The position numbers were made by a program, and so were the translations under genes. Of a stretch of DNA of 34,835 bases, positions 1 through 9,601 are shown piece by piece; within the stretch, counting starts at the first letter, position 1; each line of letters starts with the position of its first letter. The DNA comes from Nemertoderma westbladi (Eukaryota; Xenacoelomorpha; Nemertodermatida; Nemertodermatidae). The notes under the pieces are model-generated. The model was not told where the DNA came from. It ran no database searches and saw nothing but the letters and a program-made list of their open reading frames with translations. The stretch is from NCBI GenBank assembly GCA_032718475.1, contig JAUCBJ010006126.1, positions 1-34,835 on the forward strand, read 5' to 3'.

Positions 1-127
1 TGAAAAACACCAAAAGTGCGCGGAAATCAGTGCAAAATATTAAAAGTCAAAGTGCGCGGATGATGGGTAAAAAAAGTTATAAAGTGTGTGCAAAACTGCA
101 ATTTAATGAGAAAAATAATTAGCCTAG

Positions 128-1268
128 CCATAAAAAAATTTCACTCGCTTCGCTCGCGTTTCTTTTCCATTTTGCATTGTTAACCCTTCCCCGGTACCGT
201 GGGGTAAAATAATACCCCAAGGGGATTAATTTTGATATTTTTCGACAATCTCTCATATTATGTATGTCCAGCTTCATAGTATCTTCCAAAAAACTTGTAA
301 TCTAACGATTGTGTGGGTCAAACCCATAAAATTTTGTTTATGAAAAATGTTATGGGCCTTTAATTTGAAAACAACTTAGTTAGGTAAGATGGGGTATAAA
401 AATACCCCATAACGTTATGGTGCTGGTTTAGTGGTACTTTGTGACTCATTTTGGTGTCATTGGAACCACAATGGTCGATTTAGTTGTACTAGACTGCTAG
501 CTGGCTAGACAGCTAGAGGCATGTTTTAACTTTGACTTTTAAGACCAAATTATCAGTATTATGAAGCTACTGTATTCTGGTATTGTGTATGGCCTGTATT
601 TCACAAGCCAAGACTTAGTATATGTGAATAATTCTTATTGTAGGCTTTCTTAGTGGTGTTCTGTCCTTTTGGGTCTCATTATGGGTTCATTGTAACTGCA
701 ATAATGTATAATTTAGTTGGACAATAATCACATTTAATGACCAAATCATCAGTACTTTTGCAGTCATGGTGTAAATTTCATATTACAATTCAAGATCTTC
801 TGCTATTGCGAGGTGATATCGCGACGTTAACGATGATCGCGATTGTAGTGGGATAACTTTTGTGGCATTGAGCGTTGGGTAGACTTCAACCAAATTGAAA
901 AAACAAATTCACAACTTATTTTTTCACCATTTGGCAAATTCTGGGAGGGGGATTGCAAGTGTTTTTCTGTTTAATGTTAATTAAAATGTCTTATCAATTT
1001 GGGGTATAAAAATACCCCACGTTACCGGTGAAGGATAATTTTTTACCATACCGGGGCTCGGGGCAGGGTTAAAATAAAAAAATTTCGCTCGCTTTGCTCG
1101 CGTTTTTTTTTTCATTTTAAACTTCAGGACTTACTGACAGACTGACCTACATGCTACATATAAAAATTAAAAATTTCACCACTTCGCTCGCGTTTCGTTT
1201 TCATTTTACATTGTTAAAATGATAACATTTCGCTCATGTTTTTTTTTTCATTTTGCATTGCTTAAATG
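128..1268. repeat. Degenerate ~54-bp tandem repeat with CGCTCGC core, interrupted by a MITE
   Basis: Related copies lie at about 131-183, 1076-1118, 1163-1218 and 1221-1268. Each runs from an A/T-rich start through TTCGCTCGC-like sequence, GCG plus a T-run, and CATTTTGCATTG followed by TTAA. The TTAA tetranucleotide is part of the unit, and one such TTAA is where the 184-1068 element inserted. The first 127 bases of the window show nothing recognisable. Confidence 0.6.
184..1068. mobile_element. Non-autonomous piggyBac-type MITE (885 bp)
   Basis: The element begins CCCTTCCCCGG after TTAA (180-183) and ends with GGGGCAGGG before TTAA (1069-1072). TTAA duplication with CCC/GGG termini is the hallmark of the piggyBac superfamily. 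The ends are inverted copies (CCC, CCGGTA, GTGGGGTA, ATACCCC) with indels. Near-palindromic GGGGTATAAAAATACCCC motifs occur at 391-408 and 1001-1018, and a variant at 201-218. There is no coding capacity, so it must have been mobilised in trans. Its insertion into a repeat whose unit contains TTAA shows the pre-insertion site directly. Confidence 0.8.
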
Positions 1269-1711
1269 TATTTTTTTTATTTCTTTACGTTAGTTAATAA
1301 ATAATACTTTTTTTTATTTATTTATTTATTCATATGTTTGTGTGAATTGAATTGTTTTTCAGCTTGGTGTGCGCGTTTTTTCAATCCATGCGCCGTATAT
1401 TGTCAGATATTGCGCGGCTGAAAAATTGTGCGCGGGCGTTGTGTGCGGTTCAGTGGTGGTTTGCAGCCTGGTACAGCAGTAGCCTAACCACTGAACCATA
1501 CAACAGAAAAAAGAAAAGGCGACCGAAGCGAGACTAAATTTTTAAACAGCTAATGAAATTTTTAAGCCACTTCCGTAATTGTTAAACTAATAAATCGGCG
1601 CCGGTTTTTATTTTTGGGAACGCCAAGCGCCAAAGCCGGTGCGCTTTACGATTTTCAAAAAATCAGTGCGTCAGTCACCATACAGCCATAGGAACCGAGA
1701 AAAACACTGAA
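1269..1711. other. Gene-free stretch with an 11-bp stem hairpin
   Basis: AT-rich sequence followed by a G/C-richer patch. The only structure is a perfect inverted repeat GGTTCAGTGGT (1447-1457) / ACCACTGAACC (1487-1497) with a 29-nt loop. On the minus strand one arm resembles a tRNA A-box (TGGTTCAGTGGTTAG), but no B-box follows at the right distance, so I do not call a SINE. A 61-codon ORF here has no recognisable features. Confidence 0.3.
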
Positions 1712-3530
1712 CTACCTAAAAGGACCAGAGACGTCAATTGACACCAGGCTGCCAGGCATATTTATCATTGAAATAGCCAGCTGTATCATACAAAATATAT
1801 CATCATACAGCATGTTTAGAGAAAGACTACTGCGCCACACCGTTTTTGGTTATATACATATTACTGTAAACTGAAAAATTAAAACTGTTGATATTGGATT
1901 TCATTGTAACATTGACCAACAGGATTATTTGCTGTAGAGCTTTTCCTTCTCCACAGGAATACTGTAGTCAAGTAGAGTAGATGTTACTACAGTATTATAT
2001 GACAGTCTACAGCCAACAAAACAATCTCAGTATCCAATTTTATTGCAATATTGCTTCTATATTTTGAAAGTATATATTTTTCTAATGTTTTGTTTCTGTG
2101 TACATATATGATTGACTTCTGTCCTGTGAATTTTTTATTATTGTATATGGCTTTCCATATCTTGGAAAAGAGGTAAGAAAAGGCAATCAATCTGTTCCTA
2201 CGAGTGTTGTGATGAAGTTGGTTGAAACCCTAAAGAAACAAGGTTACAATATTTGTTGTGACAACTATTTCTCATCGATTGAAGTTGCAAAGCTTTTGTT
2301 AGACCAGAGCACTAGCTTGGTCTTGGTGGGTACTCTTCGTCGTGATCGGAAAGAAGTTCCTGCTCCATTGAAACAAAAAATGGAACTCTATGATTCAAAG
2401 ATTGCTAGGGGACCACCACGTTTGGAGGGAACACAATAAGTCTTATCAGCTACCAGTGCAAGAAAGCGAAACAAGTTCTGTTGCTGAGCACTCTTCATCC
2501 TACCATATATGTTCCTCCAGAGAACAATGGGAAGAAGAAGCCAGAGACAGTGTTATTCTACAATAAGAACAAAGTTGGAGTAGACACTGTTGATCAAATG
2601 GCTCGTCAAAACTCAACAAGAGCTGGTACTCGTCGATGGCCAGTACATATTCTATACAATGTCCTTGATCTTTCACTTATAAATTCTTGGAATATTTATA
2701 AGCAAATCACTGGTGTCAACATTTCAAGCAAAATTTTCATTCACAGAGTTGTTGAAGAGCTGACTGGAATGTCTCATGTACAGACACTACAGTCTTCAGC
2801 ATCTGCAACATCCAGCAATCCAACATTTCAATCGCAAGCAAAGACACCTTGTTTGATTTGTCAAACACCGAAATGTAAAAATCGAACAACAGAAGAATGT
2901 TTCCACTGTAAGAAAACAGTCTGTGGAAAATGTTCTATGAAGATATGCATTGCTTGCAATAATTAAAATTGTGGACTGAATCCAGAAATATATATAGCAC
3001 AGCACACCTTTTTTCAACTAATTAATCCATTTATCCTTTAATTAATTAACTAATAATTTACAAATAATTATACATCACCATTATAGAATTATACAACATC
3101 AAAATTTTTACTCATGCTTTATTATTATATTCAGAAAAAGTATCAATTTTAGTACAGCAAACTGGCGGTAATTAGTTGCCAATTAAATAATTATAATTAA
3201 TAAATTAATAATTGCTATATGTTTTCTATATATTTTGAACTCTTTTTACTCAATCTGTGTTAATAATGTAAACTTTGCTTTACATTATCTTCACAAAACT
3301 ATAAATTGTTGTAGCAAGCTGTGAATAATTAGTAACTAATAATCACTATTAGTTAATTGCAATTAATTAATTAATTAATTGTTGTTTCTACCTTTGAGTT
3401 TCTATTAATTGAGCTACTTTGGTACATTGAAAACAAATATCTATTGGAGATATTGAATTTCTCTCCCATTACTGCATTATAAAGACATGGTCAGATGGTG
3501 TCAATTGACGTCTCTGGTCCTTCTAGGTAG
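1712..3530 (+). mobile_element. Decayed piggyBac-like transposon with ~34-bp terminal inverted repeats
   Basis: Bases 1712-1745 and the reverse complement of 3497-3530 match over 34 positions with one mismatch. The ends read CTACCTARAAGGACCAGAG inward and include AATTGACACC, similar in layout to known piggyBac ends. A transposase remnant lies inside. The direct flanks are GAAC on both sides (1708-1711 shifted by one, and 3530-3533) rather than TTAA, so the outermost boundary is uncertain by a few bases. The sequence between the left repeat and the transposase (1746-2145) is AT-rich and has no coding signature, so the N-terminal half of the gene is missing. Confidence 0.65.
2146..2966 (+). pseudogene. 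piggyBac transposase, C-terminal half, frameshifted
   Basis: The product would cut and paste DNA at TTAA sites. Reading begins near 2146 with a YLGKE-like segment. It continues in one frame to a stop at 2437-2439, including the CDNYFSS motif that carries one of the catalytic aspartates of the DDE_Tnp_1_7 fold and a GTLRRDRKEVP segment. The frame then shifts by one base between about 2400 and 2436, resuming with SYQCKK and LLSTLHP. The second part holds the family motif NKVGVDTVDQMARQ, then RRWP and a C-terminal cysteine-rich finger (CLIC, CKNR, CFHC, CGKC, CIAC). The N-terminal domain and the first catalytic aspartates are absent. Full-length relatives are about 550-600 residues and only about 270 remain here. 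It is dead, but well enough preserved to be placed firmly. Confidence 0.88.
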
Positions 3531-3904
3531 AACGAAATTCCGGTCCTTCTACACTGTAAAAAATAAATAGCCTTTTCACCATAAAAAGGTCGCGTATAGC
3601 CCTGCTGCACCTCATTTATGGTAAAAGGTATTAAACAAATTAATGCAAAGGCCATAAATAATATATGGCAAAAGCTGGTTTATTTCTTGTGATTCACCAT
3701 AAAATATTTACGGCAAAATAGGAGCTGCTCTGCTACCTAATATAGGCGGTAAACCTCTATAATAAAGTTATGGCGAAAATCTGTGGATTTCCTGGTTCGC
3801 CATAAAATAATTATGGTGAAATTGACCCTGCTGTCTTTAGTTCACCATGGAACATGTTATGGCTAAAATACGTTTATATCTGGTGATTCACCATGTACAT
3901 GCTA

Positions 3905-4416
3905 TGATTTTTGCTATGGGGGTATTCCTGGTCACTGATTTCATTTCGAGGTCAGTTTTCACTTTTAGTGAAATCTAGTTTTTCTGTATGTCTCTCTGTC
4001 GGTCTTTCGGACTATCCGACAATCTATCCGTCGAATATGAAGGTCACACCATCGAGGTAAAAGTTTAGTTATAGGGGTTTTCCTGTTCGCAGAATTCATT
4101 TCTATTGTCAGTTTTATCGTTTGATGATTTCCAAATTGTCTGTTTGGCTGTCTGTTATATTTTGACGGACAGACATACAAACAGAAACGACAAGGCCAAA
4201 TTTGAATACTGACATCAGAAATGAAGTCACCGACCAAGAAAACCCATATAGGAATTTTTTTTAGACAGATAGTATTCTTTTTATTGACGGGCAGACCGAC
4301 AGTCCATCGGATAGAGAACCATTTCGAGAAGTATGACAGATCTTGCTAAACCGTTTTCAAATTTGGAATCTTGATATAAATCTGCTCTAGATGAAATATG
4401 GAAAACTTTTTTTAAA
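3905..4416. repeat. Foldback/MITE-like repeat, copy 1
   Basis: Arms at about 4071-4120 and 4205-4252 are inverted copies: GGGTTTTCCTG and TTCATTTCT on the left, AGAAATGAAG and CCAAGAAAACCC on the right. CAGACAGA-type sequence fills the centre. A third related arm lies at 3915-3960. The right-hand tail (4285-4416) contains CAGACCGACAG, AAACCGTTTTCA and CTGCTCTAGATGAAAT, and this tail recurs in the second copy at 16050-16175. It has no coding function; a 90-codon minus-strand ORF inside is incidental. Confidence 0.6.
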
Positions 4417-5531
4417 ACTAAATAAACTAATATTGCAATTCATTGTTACACAAATTGACAAATAACATAGTAAACAATAACATGACAAATAACGTGTTAA
4501 CAAATATTGCAAAACATTGTTATTTCATGACTAATATTGAAAAACATTGTTCCTAATTCGCCCAGCCTGAGAGTTTTTTATTACTTTATGGCCAGTTATC
4601 AAACTTGCAATAAACTCAAAAAAAAAACCATTTGGGAAAACGAAATTAAAAGCATAAATAAGGCCTAAAGTAAATAAAATAACGTAGTCAAAGCTTTTCA
4701 CAGATTCAATACCCCACTTGGTTAGTATTGCCCGCCAAGCTGTCTTCAGAGGTCTGAAAAAGGCCACATCCAAGGGTTGTAGTATGTGAGTGGCATTAGG
4801 AACAAGAGGAATATAACTAATATTATTTGATTTGCAGCTAAGAACAACTTTAATAGAGAGGTGGCTAGACAGATTATCACCAATAAGAATTTTTTCCCAT
4901 TCAGTTTATTGGCAGCTGGTAGAAATACCTCGAAGTACATCGAAACCATCGAACCCTCGAACCATCAGACTGATTCTGTTGCATCGTAAATTGTGCCGGA
5001 TGGCCCCCCTATTCCCCATTCCGGATCGTATCTTCCAGCTTTATATATCACCATAAGAGGCAATAAATTACCATCCGCTGACCCACTGAACATAAGAGAG
5101 ACCGCCTGTTTTGATTTTGAGATAATACGCTCCACACGTTTCAAACCACGCTTGCAGATAACCCTTTTGTCCCCAGGCTGCTGGGCTGGTTGCTCACATT
5201 GGTTTCATCAAAATTGAAAATGTTAGATGGTGGAATCACATCTGTTACTTCAGCTTCGTAATTGTTAAAGAAGGCATTAAGTTGCTTCTCGCCAACCTCT
5301 GCCTAGGGCTCAACAGAAGCTTCGGCTTCGGTTCGGTTCGGGCCGAAGTTTGGCAATTTCGGTTCGGTTCGGCTTCTGCAATTGATACTGCAGAAGCCCG
5401 GAGCAAACTTTGCTAAATATTCCAAGTATTACATTGACTGATTGAGACCAGAAGACAGTAGTACAGCAGTAAGACTAATCAATCTGTCCATCGTTGTACT
5501 AATTAATTTTGGGGTGTAAACGTTAAGCAGA

Positions 5532-5953
5532 CACTGGTGCAGAGCAGACAGTGGTGTAGACAGTGATGCAGACAGTGATGCAGACACCTGGTGCAGACAG
5601 TGGTGCAGACACTGGTGAAGGCAGTGGTGCAGACAGTGGTGCAGACAGTGGTGCAGACATAGGTGCAGACACCTGGTGCAGACAGTGGTGCAGACACTGG
5701 TGAAGGCAGTGGTGCAGACAGTGGTGCAGACAGTGGTGCAGACACTGGTGCAGACAGTGGTGCAGACACCTGGTGCAGACAGTGGTGCAGGCAGTGGTGC
5801 AGACACTGGTGCAGACAGTGGTGCAGACAGTGGTACAGACAGTGTTGCAGACAGTGGTACAGACAGTGGTGCAGGCACTGGTGCGGACACTGGTGCAGAC
5901 AGTGGTGCAGACACCTGGTGCAGACAGTGGTGCATACACTGGTGCAGACAGTA
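5532..5953 (+). repeat. 12-bp minisatellite, left arm
   Basis: About 35 units of GTGCAGACAGTG and its variants (GTGCAGACACTG, GTGAAGGCAGTG), with occasional 13-bp units containing ACCTG. Because 12 is a multiple of three, all frames without a stop stay open over the whole array on both strands. This explains several overlapping 90-180-codon ORFs, none of which I take as coding. Confidence 0.92.
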
Positions 5954-6771
5954 AAGGGGCGAGCAGGTTAGTAAAGGAGCAGTTTAGTAAAGGAGCAGGT
6001 TTCAGAGGAGTATTGGGGGAACCAAAACAATAAACGTTATTGTTTTGCGGGCTAAGAATACCCAAGGGCCAAGAATACTCACAGGCTAAGAATACTCGCG
6101 GGCTAAGAATTCCTGAGACCTTTACTGTAGTGAGCTGGTTAGTGAATGTATATTCCCAGCATGAGACAATAACTTAATTAGCTCGTTTTATTATACATTA
6201 ATAAGCAGTGGCTCCAGTAAAGGTAAACAAATTAAACATACTCTGTATAAAGTAGGACATGTATAAACAATCAATAAACCTCATTCCTTGGAGACATTGC
6301 TGCTTACAATTTATAGGATTAATTACTTTCGTACACACCATTTATAATTATTTGTAATCAGGGCACATTAACCCCCACGGACCCCGACTTGTACTACATA
6401 CGTCCTCCCTACTTCATGTAGAACCTTTCAGTTATAGTTCATATCCATACCGACCTGACCGATATGATATGATATAAGTATGAAATACCCTATGTTATTG
6501 AGATAATGTTTATTGTTTTGGTTAGAAAAGCCCACCACTGTCTGACTGTAACCTGCTCCTTTCCGTTAATTAAGTAATGGAGATTAGTTTATTGTTTTGG
6601 TTAGAAAACACCACCACTGTAACACCATTGGTCAGGTCGGTACGCATATGAACGATAACCAACCTTTCAGTAGTTGGTCGCATATTTGTAGATAATAAAG
6701 TCTATGATAAAATATAATATAATAGTGCCTGGTGGTATTGTGTTTTGTGGTACTCTGGTATTTCAGTATTT

Positions 6772-7390
6772 TCACCAGGTGTCTGCACCAGTGTCTGCAC
6801 CACTGTCTGCACCAGTGTCTGCACCACTGTCTGCACCACTCTGCATCACTGTCTGCACCAGTGTCTGCAGCAGTGTCTGCACCACTGCCTGCACAACTGT
6901 CTGCACCACTGCCTGCACCACTGTCTGCACCACTGTCTGCACCACTGTCCGCACCAGGCTGCCAGGTGTCTGCAGTCTGCACCACTGTCCGCACCAGGTG
7001 TCTGCACCACTGTCCGCACCAGGTGTCTGCACCACTGTCTGCACCCGTGTCTGCACCACTGTCTGCACGCGGCACCACTGTCTGCACCAGTGTCTGCACC
7101 ACTGTCCGCACCAGGTGTCTGCACCAGGTGTCTGCACCACTGTCTGCACCACTGTCTGCACCACTGTCCGCACCAGGTGTCTGCACCACTGTCCGCACCA
7201 GGTGTCTGCACCACTGTCTGCATCGCTGTCTGCACCAGTGTTTGCACCAGTGTCTGCACCACTGTCTGCACCACTGTCTGCACCATTGTCTGCACCACTG
7301 TCCAGCTGTCTGCACCAGTGTCTGCACCACTGTCTGCACCACTGTCTCCACCACTGTCCGCACCAGGTGCCTGCACCACTGTCTGCTTAA
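6772..7390 (-). repeat. 12-bp minisatellite, right arm (inverted)
   Basis: The same unit as at 5532-5953 but in the opposite orientation (CACTGTCTGCAC, CAGTGTCTGCAC, with CACCAGGTGTCTG junctions), about 50 units. It carries a variant subset with CCGCACC (TGTCCGCACCAGG) that is absent from the left arm, so the two arms have diverged by their own amplification. ORFs of up to 246 codons across it follow from the repeat period. Confidence 0.92.
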
Positions 7391-7493
7391 CGTTTACACC
7401 CTTAATTGTGGACTGAACTTCCATTTAAAAAATGGCATTATTTTTTTAATTGTTTCCAGTTTACTTGGGTAGTTTCAAAATTAGCTTAATTAT

Positions 7494-7835
7494 ACAGTAG
7501 TTTAGGTTAGGCTAAATATTGCCATTTTACTTTGTAGGGCCTAGTACCTATTTTTTAATTAATCATAACTTTGATACATAATACCAAATATACCTACCAC
7601 CTCATATAAATTGTATTACAAAGACTACCTGTACTTTTAGTGAGGTTTTCTAAATTTGATGTCACTACTGACTACTGTACGGCTTACTACGGGTGAAAAT
7701 GTGGTGCATACAGTAAGTGCATGCATACATACAGTAAGTATACAGTAGTTTAGGTTAGTAATGTACAGTAATGTAAATATCTGAATATTGCCATTTTATT
7801 TTGTAGGACTTATTTTTTTTAATTAATCATAGCTT
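7494..7835. repeat. Direct repeat pair inside the hAT element
   Basis: Bases 7494-7582 and 7743-7833 share ACAGTAGTTTAGGTTAG, ATATTGCCATTTTA and TTTAATTAATCATA in the same order, with small insertions. This is a ~90-bp duplication about 248 bp apart. It lies in the right part of the hAT element, outside the foldback insertion. Confidence 0.7.
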
Positions 7836-8445
7836 CCTCGCTAAGTCCGCAGACCAAATAGGTACCAGTCTGCCACTGCCAGTCAGCCAGTATAGTGACG
7901 TAAATGCGAATTTATGACCATAACTTGCTAACTTTCTGAACTTCGGATTCGGTTCGGTTCGGCCCGAAGTTAGCCCTGCTTCGGTTCGGTTCGGTTCGGC
8001 CCCATAAAGTGCCTTCTGTTGAACCCTACCTCTGCCCTTGCGGGAGTAACATTGTCTGCGATGCGTTTGGTTAGCTTGTGTCTAACAAGGAACATTTCAA
8101 GCCAATCGCGTCCTGGAAGGTTTGTCTCGGGTCCTGCTTGAGTCCTTGCTGAGTTAAATTCTTTCACTACTTTCCCTGCAATATTTAGCATGTTTTGGAC
8201 CATCATACAGACTTCAATCCCTTCAATTGGTTTTCTCCAACGAGCTAAATATTTATGGCCTGTACAACTTTCACTTCCACTTCATTAGTCATTGCTGTAG
8301 GATGACCAGCCAATCCCTCATGGTGCTTATTAATTCTATTCCACAGTGTCCCATAGGGTATTTTCAGCTTTTTACTTACACATTTAATACTTTCTCCATG
8401 TTCTTTAACTCGGCGAATTGCATTATATTATATTATATTATATTT

Positions 8446-9424
8446 CAGTATTTTGTACATAGAATACAGGAATAGGCAGATAGGCCTATATCTATAACAG
8501 TACAAGAAAGTACCGATACTAAATTAAGGCTGTAAGGTTGTTTAGGTGTAATGATATATGGTAGAAAGATATTATATTGTTGACTGTAGGCCTACCACTA
8601 CCACTACTGGAGTGCTGTTTATCTTATCATTAAGGTACAGTATTTGTGTCAGATATCAAAGAAGCCCCAGTGAAATCAAAGTAACGCCCAGGGTATCAAA
8701 GTAGCCCCCTTCACCCTTCTACAGTTCTATCAGTCTATGGTACCCATTGCCCATTCACCATTGCCCAGGGTACCGGCAGACCGGTTCCGGTACCTTACCA
8801 CACTACCGGTCTGCTCTCTGCTCTGCTGGCTGGCTGGTTGCAGTAGTCCTACTGACCAGTAGTCCAGTAGCCCACTGACCGTTACATTGCAGCATTGCTG
8901 CACTGTCTGAATAAATATGTCATCTGTCTGTCTGTATGCTGTAGCGCTGTAGGTTCAGACAATCAGACATTACAGCATTAGCTAGTAATACTGTAATAGC
9001 AGCTACCGGTCAGCCAGTCTGCCAGTGACCGGTACAACTGTAGAACAGTAGAAGCCTACTCCTGTCCTGCGCCAGCAGTAGTTTCTATAATCATTGTAGG
9101 TATGCCTACAGCAGTATCCTGTACAGACGACAGAGTAAGATATTTCTATATTAGGCCTACTGCTGTACCGGTACTGCATAGTAGCTACCGGTACTGCATA
9201 GTAGCTACCGGTACAGCCAGACAGCTGCACTGCAAACTGCAACAGTTATAATAACAGAGAATGCAGTAATGTACCGTACTGAAATAAAATGTCTACAATG
9301 TGACCGACCGCCGGAATTCAAATCTGCCTCCAATTTAATCATATTTCGGTTAATTAGGATTTCCCTTAAATAATTTATGGTCAAAAATTTGCAATTTCTG
9401 GTGAAAATATACAAGATTTCATAA
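8446..9424. other. Gene-free right interior of the CACTG element
   Basis: No credible coding sequence. Three spaced copies of ATCAAAGWARC (8656-8700) each precede a C-run. There is a two-copy 20-bp tandem repeat TACTGCATAGTAGCTACCGG (about 9170-9212), many ACCGGT motifs, and three TAGGCCTA palindromes (8481, 8587, 9152). Small ORFs on the minus strand here have no recognisable motifs. Confidence 0.4.
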
Positions 9425-9601
9425 AGCCACAGGCCATAAAATAATTATGGCGAAACACCTAATGTTGTTTATGAAAACTTAACTTAATCATACGGTGAAA
9501 TTTATTCGTGATTATGTTAAGGTGATTTACCATATAGAATACGGCCAATTTATGTGGCATTAACTAAGGTAAGGTAGTTCACTGAATCATTTTTTACAGT
9601 G

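Larger units (their letters stand above)
5512..7401. mobile_element. Foldback (MULE-like) element with minisatellite arms
   Basis: Ends GGGTGTAAACGTTAAGCAGA (from 5512) and its inverse (to 7401) match perfectly over 21 bp. The candidate 9-bp target duplication is TTAATTTTG (5503-5511) / TTAATTGTG (7402-7410), with one mismatch. Nine-base duplications are typical of Foldback elements and MULEs. Both arms run straight into 12-bp tandem repeats in opposite orientations, around an 818-bp centre (5954-6771). The centre holds several GGCTAAGAATAC-like short repeats (6050-6110) and AT-rich sequence but no gene. The pair of arms could form a very long hairpin. Confidence 0.75.
5304..8028. mobile_element. 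Non-autonomous hAT element with 8-bp target-site duplication
   Basis: The termini are TAGGGCTCAACAGAAG (5304-5319) and CTTCTGTTGAACCCTA (8013-8028), inverted with one mismatch. They are flanked by identical CCTCTGCC at 5296-5303 and 8029-8036. Eight-base duplications with YAGGG ends are diagnostic of hAT transposons. Subterminal runs of GGTTCGGTTCGG at both ends fit hAT transposase-binding repeats. Without the internal foldback insertion only about 830 bp remain and no transposase is encoded. It interrupts the minus-strand transposase gene in mid-codon. Confidence 0.88.
4531..8445 (-). pseudogene. Tigger/Jerky-type DDE transposase, split by a hAT element
   Basis: Read on the minus strand from 8445, the gene starts with a Psq/CENP-B-like helix-turn-helix (RRVKEHGESIK, KIPYGTLWNRI; about 8290-8440). 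A one-base frameshift near 8255 follows, then the second DNA-binding half (KVVKEFNSARTQAG, DWLEMFLVRH) down to 8037. It resumes at 5303 with EKQLNAFFNNY. The DDE_1 core keeps all three acidic residues: NFDET (about 5200-5220), GDN (about 4875-4890) and QPLD (about 4768-4783). The last two have 35 residues between them, as expected for the pogo/Tigger group. Decay includes a TGA near 4965, a frameshift near 5180 and a ragged C-terminus. The 8-bp duplication at the hAT edges restores the frame exactly when one copy is removed. Jerky-derived host genes are known, but the lesions make this a dead transposon. Confidence 0.88.
3552..9601. mobile_element. CACTG-ended DNA transposon (EnSpm/CACTA-like) hosting nested insertions
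   Basis: A perfect 13-bp inverted repeat CACTGTAAAAAAT opens at 3552 and closes, inverted, at 9589-9601. Both ends are flanked by TA (3550-3551, 9602-9603). Next to each end (3560-3905 and 9425-9590) short motifs such as TTCACCATAAAAT and ATTATGGCGAAA recur in both orientations, like the subterminal repeats bound by transposases of CACTA-type elements. No transposase of this family is seen inside. Its interior is occupied by other elements. Class assignment rests on ends and subterminal repeats only. Confidence 0.5.

Noticed and set aside
1352-1537. 61-codon ORF as a small gene
   Set aside because: Overlaps an 11-bp hairpin, has no recognisable motif, and lies in TE-rich DNA.
3965-4237. 90-codon minus-strand ORF
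   Set aside because: Lies wholly in the foldback repeat; residues reflect CAGACAGA repeats.
5429-6065. Overlapping ORFs of 86-180 codons on both strands
   Set aside because: They follow from the 12-bp minisatellite, whose period keeps frames open. Composition is a monotonous repeat and there are no gene signals.
6632-7472. ORFs up to 246 codons on both strands
   Set aside because: Same cause as the left arm: inverted 12-bp repeat.
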